A stretch of 64,000 bases of DNA from Planctomycetaceae bacterium (GTDB lineage Bacteria; Planctomycetota; Planctomycetia; Pirellulales; Lacipirellulaceae). The notes under the pieces were generated by a model, which ran no database searches, had not been told where the DNA came from, and saw nothing but the letters and a program-made list of their open reading frames with translations. Position 1 is the first letter of the stretch, and each line of letters opens with the position of its first letter. Shown in pieces: positions 29,215 to 37,750 of the stretch. The position numbers and the translations under genes were made by a program. The DNA lies in NCBI GenBank assembly GCA_002702655.1, contig PABB01000054.1, forward strand, positions 1-64,000, written 5' to 3'.

Positions 29215-29547
29215 TCAGGTTTGCGAGCTACGGGACGCTTTTTCTTCCAAGCCCGACATGCCGAACCGACGGGCGAGTTCGGCTTCCACATCGGCCAGCT
29301 TGATATCGCGGAGCGCCAGCAGGACGAGCAGGTGGTACAACACGTCGCCGGCTTCGGCGATCGTGTGCGTGCGGCCGGCGTCGCCCGGCTCGGCGGCGGC
29401 CTCGACCACTTCGGCGGCCTCCTCGGTCACCTTGGCGCCCACCTTCTCCACCCCGCCGGCGAGCAGCTTGGCCGTATACGACTTGCCGGCGTCGGCTGCG
29501 GCCTTGCGCTCGGCGATGGTGGCTTCAAGTTGATCGAGCGGTCGCAT
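29215..29547 (-). CDS. hisE: Phosphoribosyl-ATP pyrophosphatase
   Basis: Second step of histidine synthesis: releases pyrophosphate from phosphoribosyl-ATP. 110 residues, MazG-like all-alpha fold. It shows LEATIAERKAA, SYTAKLLAGGVEKVGAKVTEEAAEVVEAA (the metal-binding E-x2-E-x2 helix) and AEAGDVLYHLLVLLALRDI (E-x2-D). The start at 29547 (MRPLDQLEATI) fits relatives; the frame from 29628 adds 27 unrelated residues. It directly precedes the zinc-ribbon cassette and hisG on the same strand. No fused HisI domain is present. Confidence 0.93.
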   Translation of the reverse strand: MRPLDQLEATIAERKAAADAGKSYTAKLLAGGVEKVGAKVTEEAAEVVEAAAEPGDAGRTHTIAEAGDVLYHLLVLLALRDIKLADVEAELARRFGMSGLEEKASRSSQT

Positions 29548-29707
29548 GAGCGGTTGGAATCTGGGGGCGGTGACGGCCGCGGCGGCCGCTTGTTGACGGT
29601 CGCCGGATCGACACAATGGGACAGGCACGGGCTGGACAATCCCGTAGTTTAGGCAGCCGCCGAGCCGTCGACAACGAGCGAAATGGCTTCGCCCGGAATC
29701 GGTCCAG

Positions 29708-29911
29708 AAATAGACAGGATCGCAGGATTCGCAGGATTGACGGGATATGGGGCCGATCCGGGAGTGCGAGGCTCTGCCGAGCCAGAGGCAGCCTGGATGG
29801 CCATTGCTTCGGGCTCCCCGTGTTCCTCCCCAGCTGCCTCCGGCTTGAGCTACTCACACCACCTGTTGCTTCATCCTGTTCATCCCGCGAATCCTGCTAT
29901 CCTGTCCATTT
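29708..29911. repeat. 9-nt-period inverted repeat pair, no gene inside
   Basis: Left arm 29708-29746 has units GACAGGATC, GCAGGATTC, GCAGGATTG and ACGGGAT. Right arm 29873-29911 is its reverse complement with about six mismatches. The 126 bp between them hold no ORF but contain another short repeat (29760-29783) and an imperfect pair ccagaggcagc/gctgcctccgg. The right arm ends 13 bp before the miaA start. It has the same architecture as the cargo-bearing cassettes at 28899 and 62077 but looks like an empty, degenerating copy. Confidence 0.7.
29760..29783. repeat. Partial copy of the GGGAGGGCGAGGCTCC repeat
   Basis: gggagtgcgaggctc then tgccgagcc closely matches the minus-strand sequence of the terminator stem at 14774-14840. 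It is nested inside the 9-nt-period inverted repeat pair. Confidence 0.6.
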
Positions 29912-29924
29912 CCATCTGCGCAAC

Positions 29925-30875
29925 ATGCCGAGCGACAACCCTTTCATCGACTGCTGGTACCTGACCGGGGCGACCGCCACCGGCAAGAGCGGCACTGCGC
30001 TGGCGCTGGCCCGGCAGTTGGACGCCGAGATCGTGTCGCTCGACTCAATGGCCATCTATCGCGGCATGGACATCGGCACGGCCAAGCCGACGCCGCAGCA
30101 GCAGGCCCTCGTGCCGCATCATCTCATCGACATTGTCGATCCGCAGGGCGAATTCAGCGTTGCCCAGTACCGTGAACGGGCGGACGAGGTCGTTGCGGCA
30201 ATCCGCCAGCGAGGGCGGACCCCGCTGTTCGTCGGCGGCACCCCGCTGTACCTGAAGGCACTGCTGCGCGGATTATTCGAGGGCCCGCCAGCCGATTGGC
30301 AGCTGCGGCAGCAGGTGGCCGAGGAAGTCGAGCAAGTGGGCGCCGCAGCGCTGCACCGTCACCTGCAGGAAATTGATCCGGTGGCGGCGTCGACCATTCA
30401 CCCCAACGACACGCGGCGACTCATTCGGGCCCTGGAAGTCTATCGGGCCACGGGGCAGCCGATCAGCCATCAGCAGATGGAGTTTGATGACGGCGTGCCA
30501 GCCGAGCGGCGGCGCGTGTTCGTGCTGCGCCGCGAGCGCGACGAGCACTACCACCGCATCAACGCCCGCGTCGACGAGATGCTGCGGCGAGGCTTGGTCG
30601 ATGAAGTACGCGGCCTGACCGCCGACGGGCGCCAGCTGGGTCGCACTGCCAGCCAGGCAGTCGGATACCGCGAGGTGATCGCGCATCTGAGCGGCGAGTG
30701 GGACTACGACACGATGGTCGCCAAGATCAAGACCCGCACGCGGCAGTTCGCCAAGCGGCAGGGAACATGGTTTCGCAGCCTGAGCGAGTGCCGGTTTGTC
30801 GACATCGCCGGCGAGCCAGACACGGAGAAACTGGCTGAGCAGATTGCCGCCGCAGGGCGGGAAGTCGACCTCTAG
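29925..30875 (+). CDS. miaA: tRNA dimethylallyltransferase
   Basis: Adds a dimethylallyl group to N6 of A37 in tRNAs reading UNN codons. The P-loop GATATGKS (residues 15-22) is followed by VSLDSMAIYRGMDIGTAKP (the catalytic Asp and tRNA-binding block). VGGTPLYLKALLRGLFEGPP is the dimethylallyl-pyrophosphate site region, and RTASQAVGYREVIAHL and KTRTRQFAKRQGTWFR are C-terminal tRNA-binding blocks. The start at 29925 gives 316 residues, normal length; the frame open to 29616 runs through repeats. A palindromic repeat begins 18 bp after the stop. Confidence 0.95.
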   Translation: MPSDNPFIDCWYLTGATATGKSGTALALARQLDAEIVSLDSMAIYRGMDIGTAKPTPQQQALVPHHLIDIVDPQGEFSVAQYRERADEVVAAIRQRGRTPLFVGGTPLYLKALLRGLFEGPPADWQLRQQVAEEVEQVGAAALHRHLQEIDPVAASTIHPNDTRRLIRALEVYRATGQPISHQQMEFDDGVPAERRRVFVLRRERDEHYHRINARVDEMLRRGLVDEVRGLTADGRQLGRTASQAVGYREVIAHLSGEWDYDTMVAKIKTRTRQFAKRQGTWFRSLSECRFVDIAGEPDTEKLAEQIAAAGREVDL

Positions 30876-30893
30876 AGCAAACAGCCCGCACGC

Positions 30894-30970
30894 GTGCCAC
30901 GGCTCTGTGAGCCGTGCGCGAAGCGATTGGCTCCAGGCAACTCGGCACGATTCGCAGAGGCGTGGCGCAC
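30894..30970. repeat. Dispersed palindromic repeat, copy 5 (one intact, one decayed arm)
   Basis: The left arm 30894-30916 is identical to that of copy 1. The right arm around 30947-30970 (cagaggcgtggcgcac) has diverged. It lies between the miaA stop and the polyprenyl synthase stop, two converging genes, where a bidirectional terminator would be useful. Confidence 0.8.
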
Positions 30971-30983
30971 TGGCTCGGCAGAG

Positions 30984-31988
30984 TCAGGCATTGCGCTTAA
31001 CCACAAACTGCCCCAGACCGGCCAGGGCGGCTTTGGCGGGCGAATCCGCCAGCACATCGAGTCGCGCGACCGCCGCGGCGGCAATTCCAGCCGCTTCCTC
31101 GCGGGCTTCCTGCAGGGCCCCGCTATCGGCAAGCCACTCCAGCAGCGCCGCTTGCGACTCGACGATCGGTTCCTCGAACAGCCCCATCAGACGGTTCCGC
31201 TCGGCATCGTCCAGCCGATCGCGGAGCGTGATCAGCGGCAGCGTCATCTTGCGGTTCGCCAGGTCGGTGCCCAGCGACTTGCCGGCTGCCTGCTCGTCCC
31301 CTTCCAGGTCGAGCAGATCATCGGCGATTTGAAAGGCGACGCCCAACTCGCGGCCGTAGCACTGCAATTCTTCGGCAACCGACGCGTCCGCGCCGGCGTA
31401 GTGGGCGCCCAGCAGGCACGCGCAGGCCGTCAGCTCGGCCGTCTTTGCTTCGACAATGGCAAAGTAGTCGTCGCGCGACAGCGAGAAATCCCCGCTGCTG
31501 GCCGTTTGCCGTAGCTCTCCTTCGCAGACGATGTTGGTCGCCCGACCGATCGTGCGGCAGCCAAAGGTGGTCTCCAGGGTGCTGGCCAAGTAGAAGGCGT
31601 GGGTGAAAAGGTAATCGCCCAGCAGCACGCTGGTTTGGTTGCTCCATCGGGCGTTGACCGTGGCGACGTGCCGCCGCACCTCGGCTTCGTCGAGCACGTC
31701 GTCGTGGACCAACGTGGCGGTATGAATCATCTCGACCACGGCGGCCAGCGTGCGATGATCGTCATTAATCTCGCCCACGGCCCGGGCGGTGAGCAGCAGC
31801 AGGGCCGGTCGCAGTCGCTTGCCGCTCATGCGGAACGAATGCTGGGCCAGTTCGTTGACGAACGGATCGTCGTTTCGCAGCTCAGCCCGGAGCCGCGCAT
31901 CGACCTCGGCCAGGTCGGGGAGAATCGGGGCCAGCAAGGCGGCTAGTCGCTGTTGGATGCCGGCGTCGACCGAGGGAGCCTGACTCAT
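30984..31988 (-). CDS. Polyprenyl diphosphate synthase (trans-isoprenyl transferase)
   Basis: Extends an allylic diphosphate with isopentenyl diphosphate units; probably makes the side chain of a quinone. 334 residues with the first aspartate-rich motif [10 protein letters not shown], preceded by [17 protein letters not shown], and the second motif [24 protein letters not shown]. The Ala/Asn-like residues before the first DDxxD and the length fit a long-chain (octaprenyl/IspB-type) enzyme better than farnesyl synthase. The product length cannot be read from sequence. The start ATG overlaps the moaC stop by 4 bp (ATGA), so the two are coupled. Confidence 0.9.
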   Translation of the reverse strand: MSQAPSVDAGIQQRLAALLAPILPDLAEVDARLRAELRNDDPFVNELAQHSFRMSGKRLRPALLLLTARAVGEINDDHRTLAAVVEMIHTATLVHDDVLDEAEVRRHVATVNARWSNQTSVLLGDYLFTHAFYLASTLETTFGCRTIGRATNIVCEGELRQTASSGDFSLSRDDYFAIVEAKTAELTACACLLGAHYAGADASVAEELQCYGRELGVAFQIADDLLDLEGDEQAAGKSLGTDLANRKMTLPLITLRDRLDDAERNRLMGLFEEPIVESQAALLEWLADSGALQEAREEAAGIAAAAVARLDVLADSPAKAALAGLGQFVVKRNA

Positions 31989-32482
31989 GAGGGGGCTCCT
32001 TCCGCGGCATCCGCGACAAAGTCGCCGCTGGCGCCGCCGCTCTTGGCCAGCAGGCGCGTCTGCTCGATTGTCATACCGCGGTCGACCGCCTTGCACATGT
32101 CGTACACCGTCAACGCGGCCACGGAGACCGCGGTCAGCGCTTCCATCTCTACGCCCGTCCGAGCCGTCACGGCCGTCTCGGCGATGATCCGCAGACGATC
32201 GTCGCCGACAGGCGTCAATTCGATCGTCACGGACTCCAGCGGCAGGGGGTGGCACAGGGGAATCAGTTCGCCGGTTCTCTTGGCTGCCATAATGCCAGCC
32301 AGGCGAGCCACTTCCAGCACATCGCCCTTGGCGAATTCGCGATCCAGGATCGCGGCCAGCGTGGCCGGCTGCATGCGGACGAATCCTTCGGCGGTCGCCC
32401 GCCGGGTCGTCGCGGCCTTGCCGCTGACATCCACCATCCGGCTGGCGCCCTGGTCGTCGAAATGCGTCAGCGAGTTGGGCAC
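31985..32482 (-). CDS. moaC: Cyclic pyranopterin monophosphate synthase MoaC
   Basis: Second step of molybdenum cofactor synthesis. It converts the MoaA product into cyclic pyranopterin monophosphate. 165 residues with all family blocks: [61 protein letters not shown] (catalytic Lys and Asp) and the C-terminal [12 protein letters not shown]. No other moa gene is near. It overlaps the polyprenyl synthase start by 4 bp, an unusual pairing of pathways. Confidence 0.95.
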   Translation of the reverse strand: MPNSLTHFDDQGASRMVDVSGKAATTRRATAEGFVRMQPATLAAILDREFAKGDVLEVARLAGIMAAKRTGELIPLCHPLPLESVTIELTPVGDDRLRIIAETAVTARTGVEMEALTAVSVAALTVYDMCKAVDRGMTIEQTRLLAKSGGASGDFVADAAEGAPS

Positions 32483-32636
32483 CGCACAGGCTCGAGTCAG
32501 GCAAGATCAGGTAAAAGCGGTTCACACGCCAGCCGGGCCCTGGCCCGCCGGAACGCCCCATTCTAGGCAACCGAGGCCCCGCGTCGAGGGCATCGCAGCG
32601 GCCCCGTGAAGGTAAACCGCACGGCAGAAACGCGGC

Positions 32637-32876
32637 TTAACGCTCGCCAGAGCCGTCTGGCTCGGCCCCGTCCAGGGCTTGCCGGGCCGCGGCCTCGTCC
32701 TCGCGGCGGACGCGGATCGCCACCTCGCCGGGCGCCTCGGCGCGAAAACCCGCCGTGAAACCGCCGTCGGCCACCGCGTCGACGCCGATTCGCTCCAGCA
32801 GGGCCACGACCATCGCGGCCTCCATCTCGTCGCGAACGCTCTTCACGACAACCAGCTCTTGAGAGTTATCAGGCAT
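32637..32876 (-). CDS. DUF2007-type small protein
   Basis: 79 residues. The pattern ELVVVKSVRDEMEAAMVVALLERIGVDAVADGG followed by EVAIRVRREDEAAARQAL matches the DUF2007 'putative signal transducing protein' family, a small ferredoxin-like domain with no defined role. It stands alone between moaC and the terminator of the HTH-receiver gene. Confidence 0.75.
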   Translation of the reverse strand: MPDNSQELVVVKSVRDEMEAAMVVALLERIGVDAVADGGFTAGFRAEAPGEVAIRVRREDEAAARQALDGAEPDGSGER

Positions 32877-32933
32877 GCCCAGCTCCAGATCGCAACGCGG
32901 CGGTCGACGGTTACATCTTAGCCGATGGATACG

Positions 32934-32966
32934 AAAAAAGCTCCGCCGCGGTTGCGACGGAGCTTT
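32934..32966 (-). terminator. Rho-independent terminator of the HTH-receiver gene
   Basis: On the minus strand, aaagctccgtcgc-aacc-gcggcggagcttt forms a 13-bp stem (one G-U) with a 4-base loop, running straight into six T residues. It is a textbook intrinsic terminator, 215 nt downstream of the stop at 33182. Confidence 0.88.
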
Positions 32967-32982
32967 CTCGTTAACGCGAGGG

Positions 32983-33013
32983 GCGCGGCTGTCTCGGGAA
33001 GCAACAGCCGCGC
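32983..33013. repeat. Stem-loop upstream of the terminator
   Basis: gcgcggctgt (32983-32992) and acagccgcgc (33004-33013) pair perfectly around an 11-base loop. With the terminator 17 bp away it forms a two-hairpin 3' module. Confidence 0.7.
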
Positions 33014-33181
33014 GTGCAATCGACTCTTTCGATCGCCCCTGCTATATCAAATCCGAGAACAGCGACGCGCTCTCGGGTTGGGTCGTTGTCTGCTGTCGGC
33101 AATCAGCTTGGGGTCGGCGCCGACGGCGGGTTGTCTCGTCTCGTGTTCGCCTCTCGTCGCGAGGCAAGCCGCGGGCACGCT

Positions 33182-33757
33182 TTAGACCAGCTCTTTGCGG
33201 GCGCCGATCAGCGTGCGGAGTCGCTCAGCCAACAGAGCGGCGTCGAACGGCTTCTTGAACGTTTCGTTGATGCTCGAACGATCGAAGCTCGCGGTGGTGC
33301 CGTCGTCCGGCAGCAGGGCGATCAGAATCGTCTCGGCAAAGTCGGGGCTGCGACGCAGATTTTGGCAGATCTGCAGCGCCTCGAGCTGTCCGATCGAGAA
33401 ATCGACGATGATGCAGTCGGGGTGGAAGCTTTCGGCTTGGATGCCGGCTTCGAAGCCGCTGGCGGCCGTCGACGTGCGGAACGATTTCTCGGCGGGGAGC
33501 TCGCGCTTCAGATTCTCGATGAGAACCTGATCTTGGGCCACGATCAGTACTTTGGCCATCGCCTCGTCTTCAAGGTCGCCCAGCGGCATGCCGTGCTCCT
33601 TGAGGAACTTGATCAGATACTCGCGGGGGATCCGGCGATCCTGGGAGCCAGGAATCCGGTAGCCCTTGAGCCGACCAGAGTCGAACCACTTACTGACCGT
33701 GCGCGGGGCCACTTTACAGATCTTGGCGACCTGACCAGTTGTAAAGACCTTCATCAC
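33182..33757 (-). CDS. Excisionase-type HTH fused to a receiver domain
   Basis: 191 residues. Residues 2-55 are a MerR/excisionase-like winged HTH (FTTGQVAKICKVAPRTVSKWFDSGRLKGYRIPGSQDRRI). Residues 68-190 are a CheY-like receiver with phospho-acceptor Asp in CIIVDFSIGQ and the Lys of FKKPFD. The usual acidic pair after beta-strand 1 is reduced to AQDQ, so Mg binding and phosphorylation may be weak or absent. A DNA-binding domain in front of the receiver is the reverse of the common order. Fusions of this type are conserved in planctomycetes. GGAG lies 8 nt before the first of two ATG codons. It is probably a regulator of transcription or DNA topology; targets unknown. Confidence 0.85.
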   Translation of the reverse strand: MMKVFTTGQVAKICKVAPRTVSKWFDSGRLKGYRIPGSQDRRIPREYLIKFLKEHGMPLGDLEDEAMAKVLIVAQDQVLIENLKRELPAEKSFRTSTAASGFEAGIQAESFHPDCIIVDFSIGQLEALQICQNLRRSPDFAETILIALLPDDGTTASFDRSSINETFKKPFDAALLAERLRTLIGARKELV

Positions 33758-34547
33758 GGGTACTCCAAAAAATTCTCGCGTTAACGCTCAATCCGGCTGC
33801 GAACTTGCCAATTCGCAACCACGCGGCCCGCGGGTACGTGCATCGTGTTGGCGCGGCGTCGAGACTCCCTTCCGCCTGCTGGGTCGATGCCAACGATGCG
33901 CTTCCCCTGGGTCGGGGCCGTTATTGTCTTTCGCTCGGGAGCTGGGTCAGGTCCTTCTGATCCGTCGCCGTGCATATCTCCTCTTCGGCAATGCAAGCAC
34001 TCGGAGATTGGCGAAAGTCGTTAAATTGGAGAGCTTTGGGTCTAGCCGCTCCAACCGACATCTTCGCCACGCTGCGACTGCTTGAACTGTCTATCTCGGC
34101 GATGCCAGGGGCGAACCCGCGTCACGCGGACCTCGTCCTGACGGTGGTGAGAGAGCTTGCACGATCGCGGCGCTGGCAGTCCGCTCTTTGCGGACCGGTC
34201 GCGTCGCTGCGCCTTCGGCGTGAGTGCGCGTCGTCTTGGCAGGCTCCCCCCTGTGAAGAGACCGTCTTTCACCAGCCGCGTGGATCGGCCTTCGCTGGTG
34301 CGGAAGCCGGGCGGCTGAGACAGTCTCTCCGAACTGTTATTTCGATTCGAACGGGGGACCGACTTTAGAAACTTTCAACCATCGCGGAGTTTGGCCGGGT
34401 TATAGCAGCCGTGCAGAATCCTCCTGTCGCACCGCGCGCGACCATTCGCAGGGGTTATTCCGGTGCAAAGCCCCCCGATCACCGCGCGACCGTATCGCAC
34501 TTCGGAGCCCGGAATCTCAGCCGACGCGGCCGAATCTGCCAGCAACA
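33758..34547. other. Gene-poor region (790 bp) with several stem-loops
   Basis: Divergent gap between the HTH-receiver gene and the alkylsulfatase gene. No convincing protein is seen; a 71-codon frame (33781-33996, minus) has GAGGAG close before an internal ATG but no recognisable features. Stem-loops occur at 34009-34069 (two-part 17-bp stem), 34173-34190 (gtccgc/gcggac) and 34270-34300 (caccagc/gctggtg). Base composition around 34000-34080 is less GC-rich than the coding flanks. The stretch is long enough for a structured RNA or an extended regulatory region. Confidence 0.5.
34009..34069. ncRNA. Candidate structured RNA element (long imperfect hairpin)
   Basis: TGGCGAA/TTCGCCA (7 bp), GTCG/CGAC (4 bp) and TTGGAG/CTCCAA (6 bp) stack in order with small internal loops around a 17-base apical loop, giving 17 paired bases in 61 nt. 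The strand is not determined. No match to RNase P RNA, tmRNA, SRP RNA or 6S RNA was recognised. Confidence 0.35.
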
Positions 34548-36320
34548 ATGCCTCCGTCGACGACGGATTGGACCAGAACGCTAGTTGACTTGGGGCACGG
34601 GGCGCTGGACGCTATCGGCCGGAGTACCGGAGCCGGAGAACCCGGAGTCATGGCCCTGTCAAACGACGCTTGCGACGCACGCGCCGCCGGAAATCAGTTC
34701 GGCGAACCGCACTGGTTTCAGTTCGGGCCGGTTCATTGCGCGTTGAATTTCAACCTGGCGAACGTCACGCTCGTTGAAACTGGCGGCGGTTTCGTGGCCA
34801 TCGACTGCGGTCCTAGCGTCGAGACCGCCGCGACGGTCCGCCAGCAATTCGTCCAGCGCACCGGCGTCGACGACCTGCACTGCATTATTTACACGCACTC
34901 GCATCCGGACCATATCCGGGGGGCCTGCGCTCTGCAGCGGCCCGGGACGCCCATCTGGGCCCACGCCGGTTTCGCCGACGAGTTGGCCCTGCAGAACAAA
35001 CTGCCGCTGGCCTACATGCGCCGCGCGGCCAAGCAGTTCGGCGCGGCATTGCCCTTCGAGACCCTGCCGCACAACGGCATCGGGCCGCGGCTCGATCTGG
35101 GCGCCGAAGCCGCCTCGCCGATTCTGTATCCCACCGAGACATTTCTCGACACGGCGACCCTCGACCACGGCGACCTGCGGATCGAGTTGCATGCCGCTCC
35201 GGGCGAGACGCACGATCACCTGTTCGTGTGGATTCCGGAATTGCGCGTGCTGCACGCGGGCGACAACTTTTACCGGGCGTTCCCCAATCTGTACTCCATT
35301 CGCGGCGTCGCGCCACGACCTGTTGAGGGCTGGATTGCCTCGCTCGATGCGATGCGGCGGCTCTCCCCGGCCCCGGAATGCCTACTGTTAGGGCATACCG
35401 AACCGATTGTCGGCGCCGACCGCATCCAGCAATTGCTGACCGACTACCGCGACGCGATCGCTTTCGTCCACGACAGCGTGGTCCGCGGCATCAACGCCCA
35501 CAAGACGCCCGAGCAACTGGTCCAAGAAATCGAATTGCCGCCGCGGTTGGCCGATCATCCTTATCTGGTCGAGCAGTACGGGACGGTCCGCGGGGCCGTG
35601 CGCGGCATCTACGACGGCTACCTGGGATGGTTCGACGGCTGCGCGGCCCATCTCAATCCGCCGCCGCGCCGCGTGGTGGCCGAGCGGCTGCTTCCCCGGT
35701 TTGGCGGCGCCGCGGGGATGCGGTCGGCTCTGGAGCAGGCTCTGGCGGACGATGACCTGCAGTGGGCCGAATGGCTGGGCGACCACCTGCTCGCTCTGAA
35801 CGGCAAGGACAAGCAGGCATCCGAGTTGATGGCGCAAGTCGAGGACCGCCTGGCCGAGCAGGAACCCAATCCGCTGATGCGAAGTTGGCGATTCAGCGAC
35901 GCCGCGGAGTTGCGCGGCGAGCTCCATCCCCCCAAAAAGCCGAAAGTCACGGCCGCGACCATCGCCCACGTGCCAACCGACACGCTGATTGCCGTGTTTC
36001 CCAGCCGGGTCGATCCCGACCGGGCGGCCCGCGTGGACCTGGCCATTGCCTTTGTGTTCACCGACGCCAATCGCAGCTACACCTTCACGATCCGCCGGGG
36101 GGTGGGCGAGGTGGCTCCCGTCTTGCTGCCCGATTGCGATCTGATCATCCGCACGACCGAGGCAGACTTCAAACGGGCCCTGATCACCGGCGAAGTGACG
36201 CCGCTGTCCGGCGAGTTCTGGCGATCGCTGAAATTCGAAGTCGACGGCAGACCGCTGCTCAAGCCGCTGCACGTCCTGCGGCGACTGGCCCGGTTTGCGT
36301 CCTGCATGATCAAGATGTGA
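34548..36320 (+). CDS. Linear alkylsulfatase-like metallo-beta-lactamase hydrolase
   Basis: Resembles SdsA/BDS1 alkylsulfatases, which hydrolyse linear primary alkyl sulfates with a di-zinc metallo-beta-lactamase core. The core shows THSHPDH (residues 116-122), the GETHDHLFVW loop and LLLGHTEPI. The central helical domain (NPPPRRVVAERLLPRFGG to EDRLAEQ) matches the dimerisation domain, and the last ~120 residues (DTLIAVFPSRVDPDRAARVDLAIAFVF...) are an SCP2-like lipid-binding domain. No signal peptide is evident, unlike the secreted Pseudomonas enzyme, so it may be cytoplasmic. The first ATG at 34548 is used; one at 34650 (MALSNDACD) has a better GGAG upstream. A sulfotransferase gene follows. 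Confidence 0.87.
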   Translation: MPPSTTDWTRTLVDLGHGALDAIGRSTGAGEPGVMALSNDACDARAAGNQFGEPHWFQFGPVHCALNFNLANVTLVETGGGFVAIDCGPSVETAATVRQQFVQRTGVDDLHCIIYTHSHPDHIRGACALQRPGTPIWAHAGFADELALQNKLPLAYMRRAAKQFGAALPFETLPHNGIGPRLDLGAEAASPILYPTETFLDTATLDHGDLRIELHAAPGETHDHLFVWIPELRVLHAGDNFYRAFPNLYSIRGVAPRPVEGWIASLDAMRRLSPAPECLLLGHTEPIVGADRIQQLLTDYRDAIAFVHDSVVRGINAHKTPEQLVQEIELPPRLADHPYLVEQYGTVRGAVRGIYDGYLGWFDGCAAHLNPPPRRVVAERLLPRFGGAAGMRSALEQALADDDLQWAEWLGDHLLALNGKDKQASELMAQVEDRLAEQEPNPLMRSWRFSDAAELRGELHPPKKPKVTAATIAHVPTDTLIAVFPSRVDPDRAARVDLAIAFVFTDANRSYTFTIRRGVGEVAPVLLPDCDLIIRTTEADFKRALITGEVTPLSGEFWRSLKFEVDGRPLLKPLHVLRRLARFASCMIKM

Positions 36321-36490
36321 GACGGGTTGAGTGACCGGTGACCAGTTTTCCGCGCCCGGCGACTCACGAATATCGCGACCAAGGTGACTGGCGACTGGTG
36401 ATCGGTTAGGTTGGGAGGCCGGCGATCCACGAGCGGCGTGGCCGCCGCCGCTAAGTTCTTCCCCCTTCCGCCCTTCGACTTTCCACTTCC

Positions 36491-37627
36491 GTGCCCAACA
36501 GTACCCAGTACACGTCCGACCGGCTGAACTTCCACGGTGCGGCGCCGCGAATGTGGCATGGCATGACGGTCGGCATCTGGCTGAAAATGCTCGCCCGCGG
36601 CGGGTTTCGGGTTTCGCCAGGGCGAATTCCGATGTGCCTGTCGATCTCGCTGGCGTCGGCGGTCAACTCGACGCTGCGAGTGTGGGAAGAACTGACGACC
36701 CGACGCCGCGTGGACGCGGTCGACTTGCAGCCGCCGCTGATGATCGTCGGGCACTGGCGCACCGGCACCACGCTGCTGCACGAGTTGATGGTGCTCGACG
36801 AGCAGTTTTCCTACCCCACGACGCTGCAGGTGATGGCGCCGCATCACTTCCTGTCGTCCGGCTGGCTGACGCGGCCGCTGCTGCGGTGGACGCTGCCGGC
36901 CCATCGGCCGATGGACGCCATGGAGATGGGCATCGACCTGCCGCAGGAAGACGAATTCGCCATCTGCAACTTGGGCCTCGACTCGTCCTACCTGCAGTGG
37001 GGTTGGCCGAACGACCGCGAGTATGAGAAGTATCTCGACTTTGCCGCATCGACGCCCGCGCACCAACAGCAGTGGCGGAAACTGTTCGTCCGGTTCCTGA
37101 AACGACTGGCCGTGGCCGACCCGCGGCGCGTAGTGCTGAAGAGCCCCACGCACACGGCGCGCCTGGGCGTGTTCCACGATCTGTTCCCGGCAGCGCAGTA
37201 CGTGCATCTGGTCCGTGATCCGTACGACGTGATCCCCTCGATGATTCGCACATTCCAGCGGCTGCACTACATGCAGGGCCTGCAGGCGCCGCGGTACGAC
37301 GAGTTGGAAGACTCGATGTTCAACCTGTTCACGACAATGCACCGCCTGGAACAGCGCGACCGCGAGCTGATTCCCGCGGGGCAGTACGTCGACGTCCGCT
37401 ACGAGGAGTTGATCGCCGAGCCCATCGAGACGATCCGCGGCGTCTACGACCGGTTTGGCCTCGACGGCTTCGAACAGTTGCGGCCGAAGCTCGACGAGTA
37501 TTTCGAAGCGAAGAAGGACTACCGTCGCAACAAACACAAACTGCCGCCGGCGCTGGCCGAGCGGATTCAGCACGAATGCGGCGACTACGTCGAGCGGTTC
37601 GGATACGCGACCGCCGTCGAATCTTAG
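36491..37627 (+). CDS. Sulfotransferase family protein
   Basis: PAPS-dependent sulfotransferase of the large bacterial Sulfotransfer_3-like group. The 5'-phosphosulfate loop is GHWRTGTTLLHELM (about residues 86-99). The 3'-phosphate-binding strand/helix is YVHLVRDPYDVIPSMIRTF, preceded by RVVLKSPTHTARL. It uses a GTG start at 36491 and has 378 residues. The acceptor could be a lipid, glycan or tyrosine and is not indicated. It lies 170 bp after the alkylsulfatase on the same strand, so the two may act on the same class of sulfate esters. Confidence 0.88.
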   Translation: MPNSTQYTSDRLNFHGAAPRMWHGMTVGIWLKMLARGGFRVSPGRIPMCLSISLASAVNSTLRVWEELTTRRRVDAVDLQPPLMIVGHWRTGTTLLHELMVLDEQFSYPTTLQVMAPHHFLSSGWLTRPLLRWTLPAHRPMDAMEMGIDLPQEDEFAICNLGLDSSYLQWGWPNDREYEKYLDFAASTPAHQQQWRKLFVRFLKRLAVADPRRVVLKSPTHTARLGVFHDLFPAAQYVHLVRDPYDVIPSMIRTFQRLHYMQGLQAPRYDELEDSMFNLFTTMHRLEQRDRELIPAGQYVDVRYEELIAEPIETIRGVYDRFGLDGFEQLRPKLDEYFEAKKDYRRNKHKLPPALAERIQHECGDYVERFGYATAVES

Positions 37628-37631
37628 CTGT

Positions 37632-37670
37632 GGGTCTCCTCCCTTGCAGGGAGGGGCGAGGGGAGGGTCA
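37632..37670. repeat. Short G-rich hairpin repeat between converging genes
   Basis: cctccct and agggagg (37638-37644 and 37648-37654) pair around tgc, followed by a purine-rich ggggcgaggggagggtcag segment. It lies between the sulfotransferase stop and the smc stop, where a terminator is expected. The sequence looks like a dispersed planctomycete intergenic repeat; no other copy is in the window. Confidence 0.45.
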
Positions 37671-37750
37671 GCCGCGGCTTCTGTGACGATCGGAGTGGCA
37701 GGGCTTCTGGAATCGCTCCGCCGCCCCCCTTCGACGGCGGGGAGCATCGG

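Larger units (their letters stand above)
29548..29924. other. Intergenic region (377 bp) packed with repeats
   Basis: Divergent gap between hisE (minus) and miaA (plus). No gene is seen. It contains a 9-nt-period inverted-repeat pair (29708-29911) and, between the arms, a partial copy of the GGGAG-GCGAGGCTC-TGCCGAGCC family (29760-29783). Confidence 0.65.
32877..33181. other. Intergenic region (305 bp) with two hairpins
   Basis: No gene is seen. On the minus strand it starts at the stop of the HTH-receiver gene. It contains a stem-loop with 10-bp arms (32983-32992 and 33004-33013) and then a strong intrinsic terminator (32934-32966). The 215 nt between stop codon and terminator are long for a simple 3' end and could hold a 3'-UTR-derived small RNA. 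Confidence 0.55.

Noticed and set aside
33941..33960. SRP-RNA-like ggtcaggtcc
   Set aside because: The diagnostic GGAAGGAAGCAGC-type loop is missing, so the match is a short coincidence.
33781..33996. 71-codon minus-strand frame upstream of the HTH-receiver gene
   Set aside because: GAGGAG is present but too close to the ATG; composition and content give no support for a real protein. Kept only as part of the gene-poor region.
34343..34360. tRNA-like T-loop (gattcgaacgggggacc)
   Set aside because: The T-stem does not pair and no acceptor or anticodon arm is found on either strand.
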